DNA of 64,000 nt from Lachnoclostridium sp. An181 (GTDB lineage Bacteria > Bacillota > Clostridia > Lachnospirales > Lachnospiraceae), in NCBI RefSeq assembly GCF_002160325.1, contig NZ_NFKJ01000004.1, forward strand, positions 1 to 64,000. Direction: 5' to 3'. Positions within the stretch are counted from its first letter, which is position 1, and the number at the start of each line of letters is the position of its first letter. Shown piece by piece: positions 9,410 to 18,084 of this stretch. The translations under genes were made by a program, and so were the position numbers. The notes under the pieces are model-generated. The model was not told where the DNA came from, did no database searches, and was given only the letters and a program-made list of their open reading frames with translations.

Positions 9410-9880
9410 TCTAAAAAAAGACTATTTATTATATTATTATTGCTTTTGTGTGTATCATCACCATTCACTTCGGTTTCCTATGCTGTTTCACCTAAGACGA
9501 CATCTACATTTGCAGAATATGATTTAAACGTTGGTGGTACCCAGACATTTACTATACAAAACAAAAATATAAAGCTTAATATAATAATTACAGAGGAAAT
9601 GCCAATTATGAAACTTGCAAATAAAACTTATTCCATTTCCTTTACTTCTCCATTGGCTTGGAAAGCAGGTTATAAAGTTAATATTCATAATAATTCTATT
9701 GCGTCAGTTCATTCAGCATGGAATAAAGAAATAACAGGTAAAATTCTATCTGCAAGACTAAAAAAAGAAAGTTCTAAGCAAGCAACATATTATTTGACAT
9801 ATCAACGCCTTGGTTTTGTTACTTCTCCCGGAGTTCGTGTAACTATTTCTGGAACAACAATGAAAGTGTTTGGAATATAA
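9410..9880 (+). pseudogene. DUF5626-like secreted protein lacking a start codon
   Basis: The open frame encodes a signal-peptide-like segment (SKKRLFIILLLLLCVSSPF, then SVSYA) and a small beta-rich domain (YDLNVGGTQTF ... WKAGYKVNIHNNSI ... GVRVTISGTTMKVFGI) that resembles DUF5626 proteins of Firmicutes. A TAG stands directly before the basic N-terminus, and no ATG or GTG is available ahead of the signal peptide. The first possible start, TTG 9440, would remove the charged residues and has no ribosome binding site. I therefore call it a gene that has lost its start. Rare initiation at ATT 9428 cannot be excluded. The domain call is from memory and only moderately sure. Confidence 0.5.
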
Positions 9881-9889
9881 ATAAACAAA

Positions 9890-9916
9890 GAAGCAACCTT
9901 ATGATATGGTTGCTTC
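9890..9916 (-). terminator. Terminator hairpin of the XRE gene
   Basis: GAAGCAACC (9890-9898) pairs with GGTTGCTTC (9908-9916). On the minus strand it overlaps the stop codon of the XRE gene and is followed by a T-rich stretch; it may also serve the plus-strand gene ending at 9880. Confidence 0.6.
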
Positions 9917-10396
9917 TCCAATATGAAAATATATGTTATTAAGTATAATAAATGAATTTACCAAACTGAGTATCAAACACAAAAATACAATTAATTTTAT
10001 TGATAAACTATATTTTTTTTGACCTTTTATTGCTCTGATAAAGACTAGTAGTGAAACGGCAACACCTAAGAAGGGAATTAGACAGGATGTTATAGTGACG
10101 ACTATTATAAACAAAAATTCATCATTTTTTACATGTTCCTTTTTAGATGGCTCTATATCTTCTTCTTTTAAACCGATTTCTTTTTGTTTCATTTCAAGAA
10201 TTTCATCATTTTTAAGCATTTCATCTATAGAAACCTGGTATAAGTCACATAATAATTTTAAAGTTATAACATCAGGATATGCATGTCCGTTTTCCCATTT
10301 TGAAAGTGCCTGTCGTGTAATCCTCAATTTTGTTGCAACTTGCTCTTGAGAATATTCTTTATTACGTCTTGCCCTTTTCAAATTTTTTGCCAGCAT
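9899..10396 (-). CDS. XRE-family regulator with C-terminal membrane segments
   Basis: The 165-residue product has an N-terminal helix-turn-helix of the Cro/CI type (residues 1-60: LKRARRNKEYSQEQVATKL, then RITRQALSKWENGHAYPD), a charged linker, and two hydrophobic segments (about 95-120 and 130-150). This plan is common among Firmicute membrane-tethered XRE proteins; their signals are mostly unknown. A GGGGGAATG-type site precedes ATG 10396. It lies in the AT-rich islet and is the only clearly intact larger gene there. Its targets could be the neighbouring small secreted or membrane genes, but no operator repeat was found. Confidence 0.85.
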   Translation of the reverse strand: MLAKNLKRARRNKEYSQEQVATKLRITRQALSKWENGHAYPDVITLKLLCDLYQVSIDEMLKNDEILEMKQKEIGLKEEDIEPSKKEHVKNDEFLFIIVVTITSCLIPFLGVAVSLLVFIRAIKGQKKYSLSIKLIVFLCLILSLVNSFIILNNIYFHIGEATIS

Positions 10397-10518
10397 TTTT
10401 TCATTCCCCCCTTACTTTCATTAATTTAAATTTTTATTAGTAATAATATCACAAAAATTTTAAATTCTCAAAAACTATTTGTAACAGAAATGTATCTATA
10501 ACAATTTTTGGAGTTTTG

Positions 10519-10547
10519 TTGCAGAAAGGATGAGGATATTTTATAAT
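10519..10547 (+). promoter_or_regulatory. Putative sigma-A promoter of dacA-like gene
   Basis: TTGCAG (10519-10524), 17-bp spacer, TATAAT (10542-10547), 32 nt before the start codon at 10580. Confidence 0.7.
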
Positions 10548-10579
10548 ATACTTTCAGGTAAAAATGGAGGACGTGGAAG

Positions 10580-12007
10580 ATGAAAAGGAAGAGAAAAATC
10601 ATTGCAGGCCTTCTGGCAGGGGTTCTGTTGTTCGGAACTTTTGGACAGTCAGTGGCTGCAGAGGAAGTACAAAACCAGGCGGCAGGCCAAAGCCCGCAGG
10701 TTGTGATAACAGAGGATGATCTACAGAAACTGACCCAGGATGAGCTGGCGGCGAAAGCTGCGACCATGCCCGTGGAATCCAACACTTATCCGAACTGGCC
10801 GCAGGCCGTAAATACCCATGGGGAGGCAGCGGTTGTCATGGACTGTGATACCGGGGAGGTTTTATATGCAAAGAATCCGGACGCAAAATATTATCCCGCA
10901 AGTATCACGAAGATCATGACAGCTCTTGTGGCTTTCAAATATGGGGATTTGGAGAACGATAAAGTGAAATTTACTGAAGACTCGCTCTCTTTCTTGGAAT
11001 ACGGAGACGCTCATATCGGTATGACAGTTGGAGAAGAGATCAGTTTGAAAGATGCTCTTTACGGCATGATGCTTGCGTCTGCAAATGAGGTGGCACATGC
11101 AATTGGAGAGTGTATTGGAGCAAAGATAGGAACAGGGTACGATGGTTTCATTGAGGAGATGAACAAAACGGCCCAGGAGCTTGGTTGTACACAGACACAT
11201 TTCACAAACACAAATGGACTGCATGATGACAATCATTACGTGTCTGCAAAAGATATGGCTCTGATCGCAAAGGCTGCGTTTGAGTATGAGCAGTTCCGGC
11301 AGATCATTAATACAAAACAATACACGATCCCGCCTACTAATCTGGTGGCTGAGGCAAGGACTTTTCAGCAGAACCACAAGATGATCTATTCCGGCAGTCA
11401 GTACTATTATGAGCCGTGTATGGGCGGAAAGACCGGATTTACGGACCAGTCGAGGACAACGCTTGTGACCTATGCCCAGAAGGACGGAAAAACGCTGCTT
11501 GCAGTCAACCTAAAGACCTATGGTTCCGCCAATGTATATGGAGATACAAAGGCTATGTTTGAATATGGATTCAATAATTTCCAGAAAGTCTCTCCCACGC
11601 AGGAGGAAATGCCAAAGGGAATTAAAAATCTGGTGACAACCGGACTGCTCCTCCCTTCTTCTATTGCGTGGAAGGATCTGGATGTGGAAATACAGCCGGT
11701 TGATCTAAAAACGAGCAGAGAGGCAGTTTTACAATGTTCTTATCAGGGAAGAGTACTTGGAACGCTCAAGGCAGAGCTTACGGACGCCTATGTGCTGGAG
11801 CACACACAAAAGGCAGAGCCAAAAGAAGTGGACAAGGACAAAGGGAACATGCAAGTGGAGCTCTGGAAGATCATCGCTGTGGCAGCAGTTGGAATCGTGG
11901 TGGTTCTGATCCTTTTGCTGCTCGCCCTGAGAAGGAGAAAAAGAAGGCGCCTGGCAAGGAGAAGAAGGCAGCAGCAGATCAGAAGGCGCAGGCAGAAACA
12001 GGGTTAG
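10580..12007 (+). CDS. dacA: D-alanyl-D-alanine carboxypeptidase (DacA/PBP5-type)
   Basis: This penicillin-binding protein trims the terminal D-Ala from peptidoglycan stem peptides outside the cell. The 475-residue product has a signal peptide (MKRKRKIIAGLLAGVLLFGT), the S11 transpeptidase-like domain with SxxK (S108-ITK111), SxN (S167-AN169) and KTG (K284-TG286), a C-terminal beta domain, then a membrane helix and a very basic tail (RRRKRRRLARRRR). The C-terminal helix with arginine-rich tail replaces the amphipathic anchor of E. coli PBP5. A GGACGTGGAAG-type site precedes ATG 10580. It lies upstream of ileS but has its own promoter. Confidence 0.94.
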   Translation: MKRKRKIIAGLLAGVLLFGTFGQSVAAEEVQNQAAGQSPQVVITEDDLQKLTQDELAAKAATMPVESNTYPNWPQAVNTHGEAAVVMDCDTGEVLYAKNPDAKYYPASITKIMTALVAFKYGDLENDKVKFTEDSLSFLEYGDAHIGMTVGEEISLKDALYGMMLASANEVAHAIGECIGAKIGTGYDGFIEEMNKTAQELGCTQTHFTNTNGLHDDNHYVSAKDMALIAKAAFEYEQFRQIINTKQYTIPPTNLVAEARTFQQNHKMIYSGSQYYYEPCMGGKTGFTDQSRTTLVTYAQKDGKTLLAVNLKTYGSANVYGDTKAMFEYGFNNFQKVSPTQEEMPKGIKNLVTTGLLLPSSIAWKDLDVEIQPVDLKTSREAVLQCSYQGRVLGTLKAELTDAYVLEHTQKAEPKEVDKDKGNMQVELWKIIAVAAVGIVVVLILLLLALRRRKRRRLARRRRQQQIRRRRQKQG

Positions 12008-12037
12008 TTAAATAAATATGAAAATTTTTCTGGGCTC

Positions 12038-12066
12038 TTGACGCAGATTTACAATACATCTATAAT
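12038..12066 (+). promoter_or_regulatory. Strong promoter of the ileS T-box transcript
   Basis: TTGACG (12038-12043) and TATAAT (12061-12066) are separated by exactly 17 bp, immediately before the T-box leader. Confidence 0.85.
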
Positions 12067-12074
12067 AGTAAAGA

Positions 12075-12330
12075 ATACGGAAAAAGCGAAGATGGAGACA
12101 GTAGGATAGTAAAGAAAGCAAAAGCGAGCCGGAGACGGTGGGAGTCCGGTGCAAGTAAAGATTATCCGAACATCACTCCGGAGCTGCGGATGCCGAAAAC
12201 AATGCAAAGTCAGTAAGCGCCGCCGGTATTCCACCGTTAAAGGGAGCGTATGTAGATTTGCATACAGTTAAAGGTGGTATAACGAAAATGATTTGGCTTT
12301 CGTCCTTTTACGGACGAAAGCTTTTTATTA
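12075..12330 (+). promoter_or_regulatory. T-box riboswitch (tRNA-Ile) with terminator
   Basis: The leader has the stem I apical segment GCCGGAGACGGTGGGAGTCC, a likely specifier ATC (Ile) at 12172-12174 in GAACATCAC, and a T-box sequence AAGGTGGTATAACG at 12271-12284. The TGGT of that sequence can pair with the ACCA end of tRNA-Ile. A terminator (GCTTTCGTCC / GGACGAAAGC plus T run, 12296-12326) follows. Uncharged tRNA-Ile is expected to favour the antiterminator and switch on ileS. Confidence 0.9.
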
Positions 12331-12408
12331 TATAGGAAAATTCTTTGGATTCCCTATATAATAAAGGCCCTCCGGGCAGGATACAGGAAAAGAAAGGATG
12401 ATAACCGA

Positions 12409-15400
12409 ATGTATCAGAAAGTATCAACAGACTTAAATTTTGTCGACCGAGAGAAAAAGACTGAGAAATTCTGGGAAGAAAACCATATTTTTGAAAAAAG
12501 TATGGAGAACCGCGAAGGGAACGAAATGTATACGTTCTATGACGGCCCTCCGACGGCAAATGGAAAGCCTCATATCGGCCACGTTCTGACACGTGTCATT
12601 AAAGATATGATTCCAAGATACCGTACGATGAAAGGCTATATGGTGCCAAGAAAAGCGGGATGGGATACCCACGGTCTTCCGGTTGAGCTGGAAGTGGAAA
12701 AAATGCTTGGCCTTGATGGAAAAGAACAGATCGAAGAATATGGTCTTGAGCCATTTATTGGTCACTGTAAAGAAAGCGTATGGAAATACAAAGGCATGTG
12801 GGAGGATTTCTCCGCGACTGTTGGTTTCTGGGCTGACATGGAGCACCCATATGTTACCTACCACAATGATTTTATTGAGTCCGAGTGGTGGGCTCTGAAA
12901 CAGATCTGGGAAAAGAAATTACTGTATAAAGGATACAAGATCGTACCTTATTGTCCAAGATGCGGGACTCCGCTCTCCAGCCACGAGGTGGCGCAGGGAT
13001 ATAAAGATGTAAAAGAGCGCTCTGCGATCGTAAGATTTAAAGTAAAAGATGAGGACGCTTACTTCCTTGCATGGACAACAACACCTTGGACACTGCCGTC
13101 CAACGTGGCACTTTGTGTAAATCCAAAAGAAACGTATGTAAAAGTAAAAAATGATGGGTATACTTACTATATGGCCGAGGCTCTTCTCTCCCAAGTACTT
13201 GACGGGGATGTGGAGATCCTTGAGAGCTGTCAGGGAAAAGATTTGGAATTCAAAGAGTATGAGCCCCTTTTCCCGTTTGTCGAATTAAAGAAAAAAGCAT
13301 ATTATGTAACATGCGCAGACTATGTAACATTGACAGACGGTACAGGAGTTGTACACATTGCGCCGGCTTTTGGTGAGGATGACTCCCAGGTGGGAAGACG
13401 ATACGACCTTCCGTTTTTGCAGCTTGTTGATGAAAAAGGTGAGATGACAGAACAGACACCTTGGGCGGGCACATTCTGTAAAAAGGCAGACCCGCTGGTG
13501 CTTGAGGATTTGAAAAACAGAGGGCTGCTGTTTGACGCCCCGCTGTTTGAGCACAGTTATCCGCACTGCTGGAGATGCGATACTCCGCTTATTTACTATG
13601 CGCGTGAATCCTGGTTTATCAAGATGACTGCGGTCAAAGACGACCTGATCCGCAACAACAATACGATCAACTGGATCCCTGAGAGTATCGGAAAAGGCCG
13701 TTTTGGAGACTGGCTGGAAAACGTGCAGGATTGGGGTATCAGCAGAAACCGTTACTGGGGAACACCACTCAATATCTGGGAGTGTGAGTGCGGACATCAG
13801 CATTCTATCGGAAGCATTGAGGAGTTGAAATCCATGTCCGACAACTGTCCGGATGATATTGAACTGCACCGTCCGTTCATTGATGCAGTGACGATCAGAT
13901 GTCCGGAGTGTGGAAAAGAGATGCGCCGTGTGCCGGAGGTGATTGACTGCTGGTTTGACAGCGGGGCAATGCCGTTTGCACAGCATCATTATCCGTTTGA
14001 GAATAAAGAAATATTTGAAAAACAGTTCCCGGCCAACTTTATCTCTGAGGCAGTGGACCAGACAAGAGGATGGTTCTATTCTCTTTTAGCTATATCAACA
14101 CTGATCTTCAACAAGGCTCCGTATAAAAATGTTATTGTACTGGGGCATGTACAAGATGAAAATGGACAGAAGATGAGTAAGTCAAAGGGAAATGCGGTGG
14201 ATCCGTTTGAGGCGCTTGAGAAATACGGGGCAGATGCGATCCGTTGGTATTTCTACATCAACAGCGCTCCGTGGCTGCCGAACCGTTTCCACGGAAAAGC
14301 GGTTATTGAAGGCCAGAGAAAATTCATGGGTACATTGTGGAATACGTATGCTTTCTTTGTACTGTATGCCAATATCGATGAATTTGATGCTACAAAATAT
14401 AAATTGGAATATGACAAACTTTCTGTTATGGATAAATGGTTGTTGTCAAAACTGAATACCATGGTGAAGACAGTGGACGACAATCTTGCAAACTACAGGA
14501 TTCCGGAAAGTGCAAGAGCACTGCAGGATTTTGTGGATGATATGAGTAACTGGTATGTAAGAAGAAGCCGCGAGCGTTTCTGGGCAAAGGGAATGCCGCA
14601 GGATAAGATCAATGCATACATGACGCTGTACACTGCTTTAGTGACAGTGGCTAAGGCAGCGGCTCCGATGATCCCGTTCATGACAGAGGACATTTACCAG
14701 AATCTTGTAAGAAACATTGACAAAAATGCTCCGGAGAGCATCCATCTTTGCGATTATCCGGCAGTGGAAGAAGGCTATATCGATCCGGAGCTTGAGGCGA
14801 ATATGGACGAAGTGCTCGATATCGTTGTTCTTGGGCGTGCATGCCGAAACAGCGCCAATATCAAGAACCGCCAGCCGATTGGCAAGATGTATGTAAAGGC
14901 AGGAAAAGAATTGCCGAAGTTTTATCAGGAGATCGTGGCGGATGAGCTCAATGTAAAAGAAGTAGAGTTTACGGATGATGTAAGAGACTTTACCTCCTAC
15001 TCCTTCAAGCCGCAGTTAAAAACCGTGGGACCAAAATACGGAAAAATGCTTGGAGGAATCAAAGCAGCGCTTGCAGAAGTGGATGGAAATGCAGCTATGG
15101 ATGAAATCAATGAGACAGGTGCTTTAAAACTTCAGGTAAACGGACAGGAGATCACACTGTTCCGGGAAGACTTGCTTATTGATGCAGCGCAGATGGAAGG
15201 ATATATGTCCGAAAGCGACAGAGGAGTCACTGTTGTTCTGGATACAAATCTTTCCGAAGAACTTTTGGAAGAAGGATTTGTAAGAGAGATCATCAGTAAG
15301 ATTCAGACAATGAGAAAAGAAGCGGATTTCGAGGTGACTGACAGAATCCGCGTGACATACGAAGGAAGCGAGAAGGCAGAAAGCATTTTTGAAAAATACA

Positions 15401-15516
15401 GTGATACGATCGCAGGAGAAGTCCTGGCAGATGCGATCACAAAGGCAGCTCCGGCTGGATATACGAAAGACTGGAAGATTAATGGAGAGGCTGTAAGTTT
15501 AGGTGTAGAACGTTAA
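12409..15516 (+). CDS. ileS: Isoleucyl-tRNA synthetase, type 2 (eukaryote-like)
   Basis: IleS charges tRNA-Ile and edits Val-tRNA-Ile. The 1035-residue product carries the HIGH site in TANGKPHIGHVLTR, an editing (CP1) domain with AWTTTPWTLPSN and GTGVVHIAPAFGEDD, the KMSKS loop in QKMSKSKGNAVDPFE and the anticodon-binding domain. The length and the form DGPPTANGKPHIGH match type 2 (IleS2-like) enzymes, not the roughly 920-residue bacterial type. Known IleS2 enzymes tend to be poorly inhibited by mupirocin; whether this one is cannot be told here. Expression is set by the T-box upstream. The next gene, glgP, starts 23 bp after the stop, so some co-transcription is possible. Confidence 0.97.
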   Translation: MYQKVSTDLNFVDREKKTEKFWEENHIFEKSMENREGNEMYTFYDGPPTANGKPHIGHVLTRVIKDMIPRYRTMKGYMVPRKAGWDTHGLPVELEVEKMLGLDGKEQIEEYGLEPFIGHCKESVWKYKGMWEDFSATVGFWADMEHPYVTYHNDFIESEWWALKQIWEKKLLYKGYKIVPYCPRCGTPLSSHEVAQGYKDVKERSAIVRFKVKDEDAYFLAWTTTPWTLPSNVALCVNPKETYVKVKNDGYTYYMAEALLSQVLDGDVEILESCQGKDLEFKEYEPLFPFVELKKKAYYVTCADYVTLTDGTGVVHIAPAFGEDDSQVGRRYDLPFLQLVDEKGEMTEQTPWAGTFCKKADPLVLEDLKNRGLLFDAPLFEHSYPHCWRCDTPLIYYARESWFIKMTAVKDDLIRNNNTINWIPESIGKGRFGDWLENVQDWGISRNRYWGTPLNIWECECGHQHSIGSIEELKSMSDNCPDDIELHRPFIDAVTIRCPECGKEMRRVPEVIDCWFDSGAMPFAQHHYPFENKEIFEKQFPANFISEAVDQTRGWFYSLLAISTLIFNKAPYKNVIVLGHVQDENGQKMSKSKGNAVDPFEALEKYGADAIRWYFYINSAPWLPNRFHGKAVIEGQRKFMGTLWNTYAFFVLYANIDEFDATKYKLEYDKLSVMDKWLLSKLNTMVKTVDDNLANYRIPESARALQDFVDDMSNWYVRRSRERFWAKGMPQDKINAYMTLYTALVTVAKAAAPMIPFMTEDIYQNLVRNIDKNAPESIHLCDYPAVEEGYIDPELEANMDEVLDIVVLGRACRNSANIKNRQPIGKMYVKAGKELPKFYQEIVADELNVKEVEFTDDVRDFTSYSFKPQLKTVGPKYGKMLGGIKAALAEVDGNAAMDEINETGALKLQVNGQEITLFREDLLIDAAQMEGYMSESDRGVTVVLDTNLSEELLEEGFVREIISKIQTMRKEADFEVTDRIRVTYEGSEKAESIFEKYSDTIAGEVLADAITKAAPAGYTKDWKINGEAVSLGVER

Positions 15517-15538
15517 TAAATTTAAGGGGGATACGCAA

Positions 15539-18019
15539 ATGTATTATAGCTCAGAAAAAAAAGGAACTTTCGATAAAAAAATGTTTCAGAAGGAAGTAAA
15601 GCACAATGTAAAGACCCTGTTCCGAAAGACTGTTGAGGAGGCAAATCCTCAGCAGATATTTCAGGCTGTTTCCTATGCAGTAAAGGAAATGATCATTGAC
15701 AACTGGCTTGCAACACAGGAACAGTTCAAAAAACAAGATCCGAAAACAGTGTACTATATGTCCATGGAGTTTTTGATGGGAAGGGCTCTTGGAAACAATC
15801 TGATCAATCTTTGCGCATACAAAGAGGTAAAAGAAGCGCTGGAAGAGATGAATATTGACATTAACTTTGTGGAAGACCAGGAGCCGGATGCAGCTCTTGG
15901 AAATGGGGGACTTGGACGTCTTGCAGCATGTTTCCTTGACTCTTTGGCAACACTTGGATATCCTGCATACGGATGCGGTATCCGTTATCATTATGGTATG
16001 TTTAAACAGAAGATCGAGGACGGTTACCAGGTAGAAACACCGGACAACTGGCTGAAATACGGAAATCCGTTTGAAATCAGACGAGATGAGTATGCAAAAG
16101 AAGTCCGTTTCGGGGGCGATATCCAGGTAACCTGGGATGAACGGACCGGAAGAAACCATTTTATCCAGAAAAATTATTCTTCCGTGCTCGCAATCCCATA
16201 TGATATGCCGATCGTAGGATATGGAAACAATGTGGTAAACACGCTTAGAATCTGGGATGCCAAGGCGATCACAGACTTTAGCTTAGATGAATTTGATCGT
16301 GGAAATTATCACAAAGCAGTTGAGCAGGAGAACCTTGCAAAGACGATCACAGATGTTCTCTATCCGAATGACAATCATTACGCAGGAAAAGAACTTCGTC
16401 TGAAACAGCAGTATTTCTTTGTATCTGCAAGCTTGCAGGAAATTGTTGCTAAATATAAGAGAGAGCATGATGATATCCATAAACTTTACGAGAAGGTAGT
16501 TATTCAGATGAATGACACACATCCAACCGTGGCAACGGCTGAGCTGATGCGCATCCTCCTTGATGACGAGCAGCTTGAGTGGGATGAGGCATGGGAAATC
16601 ACCACAAAGACATGCGCGTATACAAACCACACCATTATGGCTGAGGCACTGGAGAAATGGCCGATCGACTTATTCTCCAAACTTCTTCCTCGTGTATATC
16701 AGATCGTACAGGAAATCGACAGAAGATTTGTTGCGAATATACGTAAAATGTATCCTGGAAATGAAGAAAAAGTGCGCAAGATGGCAATCCTTTACGATGG
16801 ACAGGTGAAGATGGCACACCTTGCCATTGCAACCGGATTTTCTGTAAACGGTGTTGCAAGATTGCACACAGATATCTTGAAACATCAGGAGCTGAAAGAT
16901 TTCTATGAAATGATGCCTGAAAAATTCAACAACAAAACTAATGGTATTACACAGAGAAGATTCCTTCTCCACGGAAACCCTCTGCTGGCAGATTGGGTGA
17001 CAGAGCATATCGGGGATGGCTGGATCACAGATCTTGCCCAGATGTCAAAACTCAAACCACTTGCAGAAGATGAGAAGGCAAGAAAAGAATTCATGGAGAT
17101 CAAGTACAAAAACAAAGTACGCCTCGCCAAATATATCAAAGAACACAATGGAATCGATGTTGACCCGAACTCCATCTTTGACGTACAGGTAAAACGTCTC
17201 CACGAATACAAGCGACAGCTCCTCAATATCCTGCATGTGATGTATCTTTACAACCAGATTAAAGAGCATCCGGAGCTTTCCTTCTATCCAAGGACATTCA
17301 TTTTCGGGGCAAAGGCATCTGCAGGATATATCCGCGCAAAACAGATCATCAAATTGATCAATTCTGTTGCAGACGTGGTCAACAATGACCGCAGTATCAA
17401 CGGAAAACTGAAAGTTGTGTTTATCGAAGATTACCGTGTATCCAATGCAGAATGGATTTTTGCCGCAGCAGATGTGAGTGAGCAGATTTCTACAGCTTCT
17501 AAAGAAGCATCCGGAACAGGTAATATGAAGTTTATGCTCAACGGAGCGCCAACTCTTGGAACCATGGACGGAGCAAACGTGGAGATCGTGGAGGAAGTTG
17601 GAGCTGAAAATGCATTTATTTTTGGTCTTACTTCGGATGAAGTCATCAACTATGAACTTCACGGCGGATATGAGCCGAGAGTGATCTACAACAATGATGC
17701 AGATATCAAGCGCGTAGTAGATCAGCTCATTGACGGAACATATTCCTGCGGACATCCGGAACTGTACAAAGAGCTCTATGATTCTCTTTTAAACAGGCAG
17801 GGATTTGATCCTGCGGACCGCTACTTTATCCTCAAAGACTTCCGCTCATATGCAGAAGCACAGAAAAAAGTGGAGGAAGCCTACAGAGATAAAGACAGGT
17901 GGTCAAAAATGGCTCTTCTGCAGACAGCATGCTGTGGAAAATTCACATCTGACAGAACGATCCAGCAGTATGTCGACGAAATCTGGCATCTTGACAAAGT
18001 AAACGTAGACGTAGAATAA
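15539..18019 (+). CDS. glgP: Glycogen/starch/alpha-glucan phosphorylase
   Basis: This cytoplasmic enzyme releases glucose 1-phosphate from alpha-1,4-glucans using phosphate and pyridoxal phosphate. The 826-residue product has family length. It shows the N-terminal YYMSMEFLMGRALGNN block, DAALGNGGLGRLAACFLDS, and the PLP site EASGTGNMKFMLNGAPTLGT with the Schiff-base lysine. An AAGGGGGATA-type site precedes ATG 15539. No other glycogen genes are in the window. The terminator after it doubles as the start region of spoIID. Confidence 0.97.
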   Translation: MYYSSEKKGTFDKKMFQKEVKHNVKTLFRKTVEEANPQQIFQAVSYAVKEMIIDNWLATQEQFKKQDPKTVYYMSMEFLMGRALGNNLINLCAYKEVKEALEEMNIDINFVEDQEPDAALGNGGLGRLAACFLDSLATLGYPAYGCGIRYHYGMFKQKIEDGYQVETPDNWLKYGNPFEIRRDEYAKEVRFGGDIQVTWDERTGRNHFIQKNYSSVLAIPYDMPIVGYGNNVVNTLRIWDAKAITDFSLDEFDRGNYHKAVEQENLAKTITDVLYPNDNHYAGKELRLKQQYFFVSASLQEIVAKYKREHDDIHKLYEKVVIQMNDTHPTVATAELMRILLDDEQLEWDEAWEITTKTCAYTNHTIMAEALEKWPIDLFSKLLPRVYQIVQEIDRRFVANIRKMYPGNEEKVRKMAILYDGQVKMAHLAIATGFSVNGVARLHTDILKHQELKDFYEMMPEKFNNKTNGITQRRFLLHGNPLLADWVTEHIGDGWITDLAQMSKLKPLAEDEKARKEFMEIKYKNKVRLAKYIKEHNGIDVDPNSIFDVQVKRLHEYKRQLLNILHVMYLYNQIKEHPELSFYPRTFIFGAKASAGYIRAKQIIKLINSVADVVNNDRSINGKLKVVFIEDYRVSNAEWIFAAADVSEQISTASKEASGTGNMKFMLNGAPTLGTMDGANVEIVEEVGAENAFIFGLTSDEVINYELHGGYEPRVIYNNDADIKRVVDQLIDGTYSCGHPELYKELYDSLLNRQGFDPADRYFILKDFRSYAEAQKKVEEAYRDKDRWSKMALLQTACCGKFTSDRTIQQYVDEIWHLDKVNVDVE

Positions 18020-18034
18020 AGAAACGGGCGAACG

Positions 18035-18063
18035 GTCATATTACAGAAAAACCTCCATATAAT
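18035..18063 (+). promoter_or_regulatory. Putative sigma-E-type promoter of spoIID
   Basis: GTCATATT (18035-18042) and CATATAAT (18056-18063), 13 bp apart, resemble the sporulation sigma-E consensus (GTCATATT / CATACAAT). The expected start, near 18070, lies inside the 3' arm of the hairpin at 18048-18082. Confidence 0.5.
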
Positions 18064-18082
18064 ACAATATATGGAGGTTTTT
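18048..18082 (+). terminator. Terminator of glgP overlapping spoIID start signals
   Basis: AAACCTCCATATA pairs with TATATGGAGGTTT around a short loop and runs into TTTTT. The 3' arm contains GGAGG (18073-18077), the only ribosome binding site for spoIID (ATG 18085). Confidence 0.85.
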
Positions 18083-18084
18083 GT

